Assembly: GCA_022822525.1 (NCBI GenBank)
Contig: JAJEBN010000082.1
Span: 18,894 to 82,893 of the forward strand
DNA length: 64,000 nt
Reading direction: 5' to 3'
Origin: Acidimicrobiia bacterium
Lineage (GTDB): Bacteria > Actinomycetota > Acidimicrobiia > Acidimicrobiales > Poriferisodalaceae
The notes beneath the pieces were generated by a model. The model saw nothing but the letters and a program-made list of their open reading frames with translations. It was not told where the DNA came from and searched no databases. A program made the translations under genes and the position numbers. Of this stretch, positions 1-8,347 are shown in pieces (position 1 is the first letter of the stretch; each line of letters begins with the position of its first letter).

Positions 1-284
1 TTCACCCAGATGTCGACCAAGCCGGCCCCGCCACCGTCGCACCCGGTCTCGGCGAGCAGCGTTCGCCGGCCATCAGCCGTCGACAGGTCGACGGCATGCG
101 TCGTCACGGCCGCCTCGGGCGCCGCCTCGCGCACCTCCTCGGCAGCCCGCGCCAGCACGTCCGCCGACCGGGCGGCCAACGCAACATCGCAGCCTTCGCG
201 GGCCAGCGCCACAGCACACCCCAGCCCGATGCCCTTCGATGCGCCCGTGATCACGGCACGCCTGCCCGTCAGCCCTAGATCCAT
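1..284 (-). CDS. Short-chain dehydrogenase/reductase, N-terminal part (cut by window edge)
   Basis: Reading leftwards from ATG at 284 gives a classical SDR start: a short beta strand, then the nucleotide-binding glycine motif TGASKGIG at about residues 13-20, an Ala-rich helix, an acidic VDLS segment near residue 65 and VDIWV just before the edge, where SDRs normally carry the strand before NNAG. About 94 residues are visible, so the catalytic Tyr-Lys lies outside. SDRs oxidise or reduce alcohols and ketones with NAD(P)(H); the substrate cannot be read here. It diverges from the acyl-CoA dehydrogenase at 399, and the 114 bp between them must hold both promoters. Confidence 0.8.
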   Translation of the reverse strand, partial: MDLGLTGRRAVITGASKGIGLGCAVALAREGCDVALAARSADVLARAAEEVREAAPEAAVTTHAVDLSTADGRRTLLAETGCDGGGAGLVDIWV

Positions 285-398
285 CGGCTCAACGTAACCC
301 CGGGCCTTCGACGGATGCTGCGTTGGCGAGCGGCGGCAGCTGGGCCGTGCGGTGGTGGCGTTCGGGCGGCGGCTGCGCGGCGGTTCTACGCTGCGCGC

Positions 399-1634
399 AT
401 GTCCAGCGTTGACGAGGTACGCGACGAAGCCCGGACGTGGCTGGAAGAGCACTGGCGCCGTGAGCGGCCGCTGATCGAGTGGCGCAACCTGCTGGCCGAC
501 ACCGGCTGGGGCACGCCGTCGTGGCCCACCGAATGGCACGGGCGGGGCCTGCCGCCTTCGATGGATGCAGTAGTGGCCCGCGAATTCGACGCTGTCGGCG
601 CGGTGGGCGTTGCGGCGGGCGTCAGCATGTATCTCGTGGCGCCGACGCTGCTCGCCCACGCCGACGACGACCAGAAGCGGCGCCACCTGCGCCCGATCCT
701 GACCGGTGAGCACAAGTGGTGCCAGCTCTTCTCCGAGCCCACCAACGGTTCGGACCTGGCGGGATTGGTGACTCGGGCCGACCGCGACGGCGACGAGTGG
801 ATCGTCAACGGCCAGAAAGTCTGGAACTCGGGCGCGCACAAGGCCCGCTTCGGCATCTTGATGGCGCGCACCAACTGGGAGGTGCCCAAGCACCAGGGCA
901 TCTCGTACTTCCTCATCCCGATGGACCAGCCCGGCGTGGAGGTGCGCCCGCTGCGCCAGATGAACGGCCACGCCACCTTCAACGAAGTGTTCTTCGAAGA
1001 CGCTCGGGTGCCCGGCAACGAGCTGGTCGGCAACCCCGGCGACGGCTGGCGCATCGGCCTCACCACGCTCACCCACGAACGGGCGGCGGTGGCCACACGC
1101 CGCCCTCGCTACCCCGCCGACGGCGGCCCGACAGTCGAGCGGGCAAAGCAGGAGAGCGACGAGTACTTCGCCACCTACAAGTGGTACCCCCAGCGGGCCG
1201 GCCGAGCCAATCTCGTCGTGCCCGAAGCGCAGCGCACCGGCCGGGTCAGCGACCCGGTGGTCCGACAGCAGATCGCCCGGGTGGAGACGCTTCGCCGCAT
1301 CTCGTCGTGGACCACCCAGCGTGCCCGAGCCGCACGTGCCGCCGGCAAGCCGCCCGGCCCCGAGGGCTCGCTCACCAAGCTGAACATGTCGGTGACCGCC
1401 CGGGCGTGCCACACCGCACACACGATGATCGCCGGCTCGATGGGGATGCTCGTGGGCCCCGGCTCCAATGCCGAGGGCATCGTGTCGGAGATCCTGATGT
1501 CCACCCCGGCCATGTCGATCGCCGGCGGCACCGACGAGATCCAGCGCAACATCATCGGCGAGCGGGTGCTGGGCCTGCCCAAGGAACCCGACGACGCCAA
1601 GGACATCCCCTACAAAGACGCCCGCCGCAACTGA
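399..1634 (+). CDS. Acyl-CoA dehydrogenase family protein
   Basis: A 411-residue flavoprotein that should introduce a C2-C3 double bond into an acyl-CoA. The middle domain shows the FAD/substrate signature FSEPTNGSDLA near residue 110 and VWNSGAH near 148. The C-terminal helical domain ends with GGTDEIQRNIIGERVLG near residue 380, the usual ACAD closing motif. I chose ATG 399 because the in-frame upstream extension (from 315) is an Arg/Ala-rich low-complexity stretch; no strong ribosome binding site is visible at either start. It is followed 23 bp later by a VOC-family gene in the same direction. Its neighbours (crotonase, CoA ligase, MaoC) suggest catabolism of a branched or cyclic acid. Confidence 0.9.
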   Translation: MSSVDEVRDEARTWLEEHWRRERPLIEWRNLLADTGWGTPSWPTEWHGRGLPPSMDAVVAREFDAVGAVGVAAGVSMYLVAPTLLAHADDDQKRRHLRPILTGEHKWCQLFSEPTNGSDLAGLVTRADRDGDEWIVNGQKVWNSGAHKARFGILMARTNWEVPKHQGISYFLIPMDQPGVEVRPLRQMNGHATFNEVFFEDARVPGNELVGNPGDGWRIGLTTLTHERAAVATRRPRYPADGGPTVERAKQESDEYFATYKWYPQRAGRANLVVPEAQRTGRVSDPVVRQQIARVETLRRISSWTTQRARAARAAGKPPGPEGSLTKLNMSVTARACHTAHTMIAGSMGMLVGPGSNAEGIVSEILMSTPAMSIAGGTDEIQRNIIGERVLGLPKEPDDAKDIPYKDARRN

Positions 1635-1657
1635 GGCCCCTCGATACGATCGGTCAC

Positions 1658-2140
1658 ATGGCCACGCTCGGCATTCGGCATGCGGTGCTGTGGGTGAACG
1701 ACCCCGAGGCATCGGCTCGCTTCTACAACGAGGCGCTGGGGCTCGAGGTCGTGAACCGCTACGGCACTGCGGTGTTCATGGCGTCGCCCGACTCCAACAC
1801 CGACCACGACCTCGGGCTGTTCGACGCAGCCGGCGAGGGCGCGCCGCCGCGTCACGTGGGCCTGTACCACCTGGCCTGGGAAGTCGCCACGCTCGCCGAG
1901 CTGGCCGAGGCCAAGATCCGGCTGGCCGAGATGGACGCGCTGGTGGGCGAGAACAACCACGGCGTCAGCCGCAGCCTGTACTGCCACGATCCCGACGGCA
2001 TCGAGTTCGAGATCATGTGGGAGGTGCCGCCCGAGCTCTACGAAGAGGGCGCCCCGAGCAACATCCCGCTCGACCTCGACGCCGACATCGCCCGCTGGGG
2101 CGCAGACTGCCTCAGCCGCGGCGCCCGCCCCGCCGCCTGA
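1658..2140 (+). CDS. VOC (glyoxalase / extradiol dioxygenase-like) family protein
   Basis: A 160-residue protein with two beta-alpha-beta-beta-beta modules. Module one starts HAVLWVNDPEASARFY with the metal-ligand His near residue 8. HVGLYHLAWEV follows near residue 67 and the second module ends CHDPDGIEFEIMW near residue 118. The DPDGIEFEI ending is typical of extradiol-dioxygenase-like VOC proteins and supplies the Glu metal ligand. It lies 23 bp downstream of the acyl-CoA dehydrogenase and is probably co-transcribed with it. Whether it cleaves a catechol, isomerises a glutathione-type adduct or is an epimerase cannot be decided from sequence; the EthD and amidohydrolase neighbours favour ring-type substrates. 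Confidence 0.85.
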   Translation: MATLGIRHAVLWVNDPEASARFYNEALGLEVVNRYGTAVFMASPDSNTDHDLGLFDAAGEGAPPRHVGLYHLAWEVATLAELAEAKIRLAEMDALVGENNHGVSRSLYCHDPDGIEFEIMWEVPPELYEEGAPSNIPLDLDADIARWGADCLSRGARPAA

Positions 2141-2237
2141 ACTCGCAGCCAACGCGCCAGGCCCGCCGACGGAACGGCGGCCGCCAACGCGCCATCCAGA
2201 CATCGGGCCCGACGCACGCCCGGCCCGGCGCCTGCAG

Positions 2238-3413
2238 CTACACGTCGATCTTGTAGAGCTCGGCGGCGTTGTCCTGCAGGATCCGCTTCTGCACTGCGGG
2301 CTCCAGGTTGCCGATCGCGTCACGCACCCGCTCGACGCTCTTCGGGTACAGGCACGTCGGGTGCGGGATGTCGGTCTCGAACATGATCTGGGTGGCGCCG
2401 ATGTGGTCGATGGCCGGCGCCAGCGTCTGGGACTCGAACCAGAAGCAGCCGTAGAACTGCCGCCGGAAGTACTCCGAGGGCTTCATCGACAGGTGCGCGA
2501 GGTGCTCGGGGGCGGTCTCGCCGCACTGGTAGTCGAGCGCGTCGAGCAGGAACGGGATCCAGCCGATGCCGCTCTCCACCGACACGAAGTTGAGGTTGGG
2601 GTAGCGCTCGGGCACGTCGCTCACCAGCAGGTTCACCATCCAGCGCAGCTGGCCCAGGAAGATCGCCGCCCCGCCGAGGGAGATCTTCACATCGCCCGAC
2701 CAGGTGTCGTAGGGCACCTTGCCCGACCAGTCGATGTCGCCCTCCGATGCGCCGATGTGGAAGTTGACCGGCATCTCCAGCGCTTCGCAGATCTCCCAGA
2801 ACGGCCGCCAGTCGGGCTGGGCGAAGTTGGGCATGCCCGAATCGTGCGGGTTGGAGCACATCACGATGCCCTTGGCGCCGTTGCGGTGCGCCCGGTCGAC
2901 CTCGAGCACGCTGGCGTCGATGTCCCACCACGGCACCAGCGCCATCGGCAGGATGCGGCCGCCCGAGCGGGCCTGCAGGTCGGCCATCCAGTCGTTGTAG
3001 ATCTCCACGCAGGCGATGCGCAGCGCCCGGTCCTCCACCTTGAGGAAGTTCTGGTTCCCGAAGCCGCCCACGTTGGGGTACACGATGCCGTGGCTCACGC
3101 CCATGACGTCCATCAGCTCGAGGCGGGCGTCGCAGTCGTAGGACGCCGCGTGCACCATCTCGATGTCGTGCTTGAGGAACTTCAGCCCGAGCATCTTCTC
3201 GCCGTCGGGCAGGATCGCCGATACCGCCGAGTCGCCCGCAATCGGGATGTCGCCGTTCACCACCCACTTGCGCTTGCCGTCGTGCTCACGAATCTGGGGC
3301 ACCAGGTCGCGGTACTTCGCCGGGGCGAGGCTGGTCCACAGGTCGTGCGGCTCGGTCCAGTGCGTGTCCGAATCGACGATCTTGATCCCGGGAAAGAACT
3401 CGGTAATCGGCAT
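2238..3413 (-). CDS. Amidohydrolase family 2 metal-dependent hydrolase
   Basis: A 391-residue TIM-barrel hydrolase of the amidohydrolase_2 group (ACMSD/decarboxylase-like). It begins MPITEFFPGIKIVDSDTHW; the DSDTHW strand replaces the HxH metal site of other amidohydrolases and is common in this actinobacterial subgroup. The central NFHIGASEG carries a metal-site His, and FETDIPHPT near the C-terminus holds the conserved metal-site Asp. I start at ATG 3413 because AGAGGGGG sits about 9 nt upstream; the in-frame extension to 3554 looks non-coding. The family includes decarboxylases and C-C or C-N hydrolases in aromatic and ring-cleavage pathways. It is convergent with the VOC gene and diverges from the EthD gene. 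Confidence 0.88.
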   Translation of the reverse strand: MPITEFFPGIKIVDSDTHWTEPHDLWTSLAPAKYRDLVPQIREHDGKRKWVVNGDIPIAGDSAVSAILPDGEKMLGLKFLKHDIEMVHAASYDCDARLELMDVMGVSHGIVYPNVGGFGNQNFLKVEDRALRIACVEIYNDWMADLQARSGGRILPMALVPWWDIDASVLEVDRAHRNGAKGIVMCSNPHDSGMPNFAQPDWRPFWEICEALEMPVNFHIGASEGDIDWSGKVPYDTWSGDVKISLGGAAIFLGQLRWMVNLLVSDVPERYPNLNFVSVESGIGWIPFLLDALDYQCGETAPEHLAHLSMKPSEYFRRQFYGCFWFESQTLAPAIDHIGATQIMFETDIPHPTCLYPKSVERVRDAIGNLEPAVQKRILQDNAAELYKIDV

Positions 3414-3602
3414 GGTCTGCGCCCCCTCTCGGTGCCCGGCGGCACCGGATTCGAAACTACCAGTCACCCCCGCCGCAGTTCCGGGCTGGCCGTCTGCAAC
3501 GCAAAGGCCGGCGCCCGCTGCGCGCTGGCCCGGTGAGCGCGTAACGGGCCACAACTAAGGTCGCAACCAAGCTTGATCGCTCGACAGCGGAGGAGGCGGA
3601 CC

Positions 3603-4376
3603 ATGCTGCGACTCACATTCTTGCTGCGGCGCAAGAAGGGCATGACCCGGGCCGAGATGCAGGACTACTGGCTGAACGTGCACGGCCCGCTGGTGGTATC
3701 GCATTCGGCCACGGCCAAGTTCCTGCGCTACGTGCAAGTGCACACCACCAGCGACGACCACAGCCGCCTGCCGGGCCGGCGCGGCGAGATGGAAGAGCCC
3801 TACGACGGGGTGGCCGAGGTCTGGTGGGAATCCAAGGAAGCGATGCTCGCCGCGATGCAGACCGACGCCGGCCGCGAGTTCGACCGGGTGCTGGTGGAGG
3901 ACGAGCTCAACTTCGCTGACGTCGAGAACTCCTCCGCGTACTACTGCTACGAGAACCCGCAGGTGAACCCGACGCCCGAGAACATCGTGGCCACCGAGCG
4001 GTCCAGCCTGGTCAAGCTGTACTTCCCGCTGCGCCACCTGCCGTCGCTCGGCATCGACGAGGCGCAGTGGTACTGGCGCACCCATCACGGGCCGATCATC
4101 CGGCGGCAGGCCCAGTCGTCGGGCATCCTGCGCTACCAGCAGGTGCACGCCGACGAGCACTCATTCACCTCGGCTGTCAACCGCTCGCGAGGATCGAAGG
4201 TGGAGCCCTACACAGGTCACGCCGAGGTCTGGATGGACCGCAGCGCCATGGGCAACGCGATCCCCGAGAACCGGGCAGCATCGCGCCGCGCCTACGAGGA
4301 CGAAGCCAACTTCATCGACTTCAGCCGCTCGACGATGTTCCTGGCCAAAGAACACGTGATGGTCGACCACCGGTGA
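3603..4376 (+). CDS. Tandem EthD-domain protein
   Basis: A 257-residue protein carrying two EthD (dimeric alpha-beta barrel) domains. Domain one begins LRLTFLLRRKKGMTRAEMQ and has YWLNVHGPLV. Domain two begins about residue 140 and has QWYWRTHHGPIIRRQ. The paired HGPL/HGPI motifs show an internal duplication, so one chain may replace the usual homodimer. Start ATG 3603 is preceded by AGCGGAGGAGG at good spacing. EthD proteins accompany ether- and aromatic-degradation genes, and some catalyse ring or quinone-type rearrangements. The stop overlaps the GTG start of the ferritin-like gene (GTGA), so the two are translationally coupled. Confidence 0.87.
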   Translation: MLRLTFLLRRKKGMTRAEMQDYWLNVHGPLVVSHSATAKFLRYVQVHTTSDDHSRLPGRRGEMEEPYDGVAEVWWESKEAMLAAMQTDAGREFDRVLVEDELNFADVENSSAYYCYENPQVNPTPENIVATERSSLVKLYFPLRHLPSLGIDEAQWYWRTHHGPIIRRQAQSSGILRYQQVHADEHSFTSAVNRSRGSKVEPYTGHAEVWMDRSAMGNAIPENRAASRRAYEDEANFIDFSRSTMFLAKEHVMVDHR

Positions 4377-5452
4377 GCTCGCCGCCGGCCGACGGCGTGA
4401 ACGAGGCCGCGGCGGCCGACTGGGCCGCCCTGGCCGCATCCGACGCGGAGGCATGGCCGCCAGCGCTGGACGACGACGGTCCGCGCATCATGCCGCTGAG
4501 CTGGGACCGGGGACCGCAGCGCCTGTGGGGCACCTACGAACGGGCCGAGCGCGACCACTACAGCCTGGCCGGCGAGGTCGACTGGGCGGCACTCGCGCCC
4601 GACGATCTCTCACCCGATGAGCGCCTGGGCCTCGCGTACTGGTTCGCCATGCACGGCAGCTTCGAAGCCGCCGGTGTGCTCACGTTCGCCCGGGCGCTGA
4701 TCGCTGCCTTCGAGGCGCGCGAGCACGACGCCGTCCGGCGGATGCTGGTGACGGTGACACGCGACGAGAACCACCACGACGAGATGGCCATGCGGGTGTG
4801 CCGAGCCATGCACCCCACCTTCGGCGACGCGATGACACCGGCGAACGAGCTCGAGCGTGCGGCCATGCGCAACATCGCATGGGTCCAGTCGCAGATCAAT
4901 CGCTACTGGCGGGGCTACCAGCAGGCCCATGAGCGCTACCGCTTCGGCACCATCGTGTCGGCGTTCGCCGCCGGGGAGGCCGCGGGCACGTTCATGTTCG
5001 GCCAGCTCGCGCAGGACTCGTCCCATCCGATCCTGCGCTCGCTGATGCGGCTCGTGGCCCGCGACGAGTCGCGCCACTTCAGCCTCGCCACCCACCTCAT
5101 GCGCCGCTACCTGCCCAATATCGACCCCGACGAACAGGCGGCGGTGCTGCGCAACCTGGTGGGCTCGCACGCCTACTTCTCGGTCTTCATGGACGAACCG
5201 AACGAGCAGTTCTGGGGCCACCTGCCGAGCGGCTGGGTGGAGTGGCATCACCGCCTCGAAGACCTGGCTCGCCAGGCGGGGCTGGCGGTGCCCCATGCAG
5301 ACCAGCGCACCGATCTGTGGCGAGGCGCGTTCCTGCGGGTGAAGTCGATCGTGGACGAGGTCGGCCTCGACTTCCCGGCAATCCCGGCGCTGGGGATCGA
5401 CGGCGACGAGATCGCCGTGTCGCCCGACGACGTCGTGGTCGCGGCGCTGTAG
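4373..5452 (+). CDS. Ferritin-like diiron-carboxylate protein
   Basis: A 359-residue helical protein, started at GTG 4373 inside a GTGA overlap with the upstream stop. It shows a two-fold set of possible diiron ligands: a Glu in HGSFEAAGVL (about residue 97), DENHHDE (about 131-137), a Glu in GEAAGTFMF (about 203), and DESRHF (about 231). E, ExxH-like, E, DExxH order is what acyl-ACP desaturase, ribonucleotide reductase R2 and N-oxygenase type proteins use to bind two irons and activate O2. It could therefore be the oxygenase of this catabolic cluster. The specific reaction is unknown, and family assignment rests on ligand spacing only. Confidence 0.75.
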   Translation: MSSPPADGVNEAAAADWAALAASDAEAWPPALDDDGPRIMPLSWDRGPQRLWGTYERAERDHYSLAGEVDWAALAPDDLSPDERLGLAYWFAMHGSFEAAGVLTFARALIAAFEAREHDAVRRMLVTVTRDENHHDEMAMRVCRAMHPTFGDAMTPANELERAAMRNIAWVQSQINRYWRGYQQAHERYRFGTIVSAFAAGEAAGTFMFGQLAQDSSHPILRSLMRLVARDESRHFSLATHLMRRYLPNIDPDEQAAVLRNLVGSHAYFSVFMDEPNEQFWGHLPSGWVEWHHRLEDLARQAGLAVPHADQRTDLWRGAFLRVKSIVDEVGLDFPAIPALGIDGDEIAVSPDDVVVAAL

Positions 5453-5540
5453 CGGGCGTCAGCCGTGCACGCACCCGGCGCCGCAGGCGAAGCTGAGGGG
5501 CCACACGCCGGCCGAATCGACAACTGACCGGGAGGGGAAC

Positions 5541-6005
5541 ATGGCAGAACCGCTGCTGATGCGCTACTTCGACGAGATCGAGGTGGGCGACACGCAGATC
5601 ACCCGAGCGCGGACCATCACCGAGACCGACGTCGTCAACTGGTGCATGTTCACCGGCGACTGGTTCCTGCTGCACTCCGACGTCGTCACCTCGGCGGAGT
5701 CGATGTTCGGCCAGCGCATCGCTCCCGGACTGATGGTGCAGGCCATCGCCGGCGGTCTGCTGCTGCCGGCCGACACCCGCAGCGTGATCGCCAACTACGG
5801 CATGGACCGGTTGCGCTTCCCGGTGCCGACGTTCATCGGCGACACCATCCATGTCGAGCTCGAGATCATCGAGAAGGAACAACGCGAGGTGGGCGGGCTG
5901 GCCCACATCGAGTGGCGGGTGCTGAACCAGAACGGCACGCTCGTGCTCACCTGCGTCAACCTGGCCCTGTTCGCGATGACCCGACCCGAGGACGATCCAC
6001 GATGA
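5541..6005 (+). CDS. MaoC-like hot-dog hydratase/dehydratase
   Basis: A 154-residue hot-dog fold protein. After FDEIEVGD and a Thr-rich strand it shows VVNWCMFTGDWFLLHSD, which fits the MaoC (R)-hydratase pattern of catalytic Asp followed five residues later by His. IAPGLMVQAIAGGLL follows. A strong ribosome binding site (GGGAGGGG) precedes ATG 5541. MaoC proteins hydrate enoyl-CoAs or dehydrate hydroxyacyl-CoAs, often mesaconyl- or beta-methylmalyl-type. The stop overlaps the start of the crotonase gene (ATGA), and the crotonase in turn overlaps the CoA ligase, so the three form one coupled unit. Confidence 0.88.
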   Translation: MAEPLLMRYFDEIEVGDTQITRARTITETDVVNWCMFTGDWFLLHSDVVTSAESMFGQRIAPGLMVQAIAGGLLLPADTRSVIANYGMDRLRFPVPTFIGDTIHVELEIIEKEQREVGGLAHIEWRVLNQNGTLVLTCVNLALFAMTRPEDDPR

Positions 6006-6805
6006 GCCCCGACCGCCAAGCCGACACATCCGCCTTCGAGACGCTGGCCGTCAACGACGAGAGCGGCGTCCGCACGATCACCCTGAACCGGCCTCGGGCC
6101 ATGAACGCCGCCAACCAGGCGATGCTGGCCGAGCTGTCGACGGCGTTCGAGGCCGCAGAGGCCGACGAGGGCGTGCGCTGCCTGCTGCTGACCGGAGCGG
6201 GCCGGGCGTTCTGCTCGGGCCGGGATCTGTCCGAAGCCGAGCCCGGCGAAGATGCCTACGCCATCATCTCGGGGACGATCACCCCGGTCCTCGAGCAGCT
6301 CTGGGAGTTCCCCAAGCCGAGCGTGGCGGCGGTGAACGGCGCGGCGATGGGGGTGGGCCTCGGGCTCGCGCTGAACTGCGACGTCGTGATCGCGGCCGAC
6401 AATGCCCGCTTCAGCTCGCCGTTCGCGAACCTGGGCGTGGCGCTCGACTCGGGCGGCCACTACCACCTGCCCCGGCTGGTCGGCATGGGGCGGGCGATGG
6501 AGATGATCTACACCGCCGACATCATCCGGGGCCCGCAGGCGGCCGAGTGGGGGCTCGTGAACCGCTCGGTGGCCGGCAGCCGGCTGCTGGCGGTGGCCTC
6601 GGCGCTCGCCCGGCGCATCGCGGCGGGGCCCACGCTGGCGTTCCGCCGCCAGAAAGCCCTGCTGCGCCAGGCCCTCGGCATGACCTGGGCCGACGTGAAC
6701 GAGGCCGAGGCGCGGCTGCAGGCCGAGCTGGTGACCACCGACGACTACCGCGAGGGCTTGGCTGCGTTCGCTGAGAAGCGGCCGCCCCGCTTCAGCGGCC
6801 GATGA
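6002..6805 (+). CDS. Enoyl-CoA hydratase/isomerase (crotonase family)
   Basis: A 267-residue crotonase. The two oxyanion-hole segments are present, AFCSGRDLSEAE near residue 68 and NGAAMGVGLGLALNCDVV near 116, followed by FSSPFANLGVALDSGG. A typical crotonase Glu is replaced around the GVALDSGG segment by Asp, as in PaaG-like isomerases and related hydratases. Start ATG 6002 overlaps the MaoC stop and the CDS stop overlaps the next ATG at 6802. It likely handles the same CoA ester made by the downstream ligase. Hydratase versus isomerase activity is not resolved. Confidence 0.88.
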   Translation: MSPDRQADTSAFETLAVNDESGVRTITLNRPRAMNAANQAMLAELSTAFEAAEADEGVRCLLLTGAGRAFCSGRDLSEAEPGEDAYAIISGTITPVLEQLWEFPKPSVAAVNGAAMGVGLGLALNCDVVIAADNARFSSPFANLGVALDSGGHYHLPRLVGMGRAMEMIYTADIIRGPQAAEWGLVNRSVAGSRLLAVASALARRIAAGPTLAFRRQKALLRQALGMTWADVNEAEARLQAELVTTDDYREGLAAFAEKRPPRFSGR

Positions 6806-8334
6806 GCACCACGTGGGACCTGCTGCGCCGCACCGCACGGCGGCGGCCCGACGACCTGGCCTACATCTATCCCGCCGAGGGGCTGCAGTTCACCTGGGCG
6901 GAGGTTGCCGAGCGGGCGGAGCGGCTGGCCGGCGGGCTGGCCGAAGCGGGCGTGGCGGCGGGCGACCGGGTCGCCACCCTGTTTGCCGACGGGCCGCTCC
7001 ACAACGAGGCCATCTTCGCGTTGGCTCGGCTGGGCGCGGTGCGGGTCGGGCTGAACTACCGGTACTCGCCGGCCGAGATCGACACGCTGCTGGCGCACAG
7101 CGGGGTGGGCTACGGGCTGTGCAGCGACGACTTCGCTCCGCTGGTGGCGCAGAGCTCGCCCGGGTTCATCAACTGCGGTGACGCTGCTGCCGACTACGGC
7201 GAGCTGACCGCGTTGATCGACGCCGGCCAGCCCGGCGGATTGCCGACCGTCGAGGTGACCGAGGCCGACCTGTCCACCATCTGCTACACGACCGGGTCGA
7301 CCGGTGCGCCCAAGGGGGCCCTGTGGACCCATCGCAACGTCACCCACGCGCTGGCGCACACGGCGATGGACGCCGAGATGCGACCCGACGACATCTGGCT
7401 GCACTGCCTGCCGGGCGCCGGCGTTCCGGGGCTGCTGGGCATCTGGCACGTCGTGCTGGGCTGGACCAACGTCGTGCTGCCGGCGTTCACGCCCCGTGAC
7501 TGCCTCGACGCCATCTCCCAGCACGGCGTGACCGCGACGGTGTGGGTGCCGACGATGCTCGGCGCCGTGCTCGACGCCCAGGAGGCGGCGCCCGCCGACT
7601 GCTCCAGCCTGCGCAAGGTGGTGTACGGGTCGGCACCGACCACGCCGGCGATGATCCGGCGCACATTGGCCACATTTCCCGACACAGAGATCGAACAGTG
7701 GTACGGCTCTACCGAGGGGGCGGGGGGCTGGTTCACTCGCCTGTCCCACGCCGATCACCTGCGGGCCATGGCGGGCGACGACCACCTGCTGCGCTCGTGC
7801 GGGCGTCCGATGCACCACGTCGAATTGGAGACCGCCGGACCGGACGGCGAGACGCTCGCGTCGGGCGAGCAGGGCGAGATCCGTGTGCGCAGCGCCTCGG
7901 TCATGGCGGGCTATCTGGATGCGCCCGAACAGACCGCCGAGACCCTGCAAGACGGCTGGCTGCACACGGGCGACCTGGGCTACGTCGACAGCGAGGGCTA
8001 CGCGTACCTCGTGGACCGCAAGCAGTTCATGATCATCACCGGCGGGTACAACGTGTATCCCGTCGAGGTGGAGAACGCCCTCGCCGAGCACCCCGCCGTG
8101 GCGGACGTGTGCGTGTTCGGTGTGCCCGACGATCGCTGGGGCGAGGCAGTGCACGCGCTTGTGGTGCTGCGTGACGGCGGGGGAGCCACCCCCGAAGAGC
8201 TCATCGATTTCAGCCGCGAGACGCTGGCCACGTTCAAGGTGCCCAAGACGGTCGAACTCCGCGACGAATTGCTCAAGGGCCCCACAGGCAAGGTGCTCAA
8301 GCGCGAGCACAAGGCCGACTACTGGCCCAGCTGA
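6802..8334 (+). CDS. AMP-dependent acyl-CoA synthetase/ligase
   Basis: A 510-residue ANL-superfamily enzyme that activates a carboxylic acid to its CoA ester through an acyl-adenylate. The P-loop-like A3 motif TICYTTGSTGAPKG is near residue 158, YGSTEGAGG near 298, and LHTGDLGYVDSEGY (A7) and DRKQFMIITGGYNV (A8) near 388-415. The catalytic Lys motif GPTGKVLKRE is at the C-terminus. Length and motif order are normal for medium/long-chain or aromatic acyl-CoA ligases. The start overlaps the crotonase stop (ATGA). As the last gene of the block it probably supplies the CoA-bound substrate. The gene ends only 13 bp before a convergent permease gene. Confidence 0.92.
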   Translation: MSTTWDLLRRTARRRPDDLAYIYPAEGLQFTWAEVAERAERLAGGLAEAGVAAGDRVATLFADGPLHNEAIFALARLGAVRVGLNYRYSPAEIDTLLAHSGVGYGLCSDDFAPLVAQSSPGFINCGDAAADYGELTALIDAGQPGGLPTVEVTEADLSTICYTTGSTGAPKGALWTHRNVTHALAHTAMDAEMRPDDIWLHCLPGAGVPGLLGIWHVVLGWTNVVLPAFTPRDCLDAISQHGVTATVWVPTMLGAVLDAQEAAPADCSSLRKVVYGSAPTTPAMIRRTLATFPDTEIEQWYGSTEGAGGWFTRLSHADHLRAMAGDDHLLRSCGRPMHHVELETAGPDGETLASGEQGEIRVRSASVMAGYLDAPEQTAETLQDGWLHTGDLGYVDSEGYAYLVDRKQFMIITGGYNVYPVEVENALAEHPAVADVCVFGVPDDRWGEAVHALVVLRDGGGATPEELIDFSRETLATFKVPKTVELRDELLKGPTGKVLKREHKADYWPS

Positions 8335-8347
8335 ATCGCATTGCTGC

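Noticed and set aside
716..1657. Possible N-terminal extension of the VOC protein
   Set aside because: The added sequence is an Arg/Pro-rich shadow of the acyl-CoA dehydrogenase gene; the VOC fold starts at ATG 1658.
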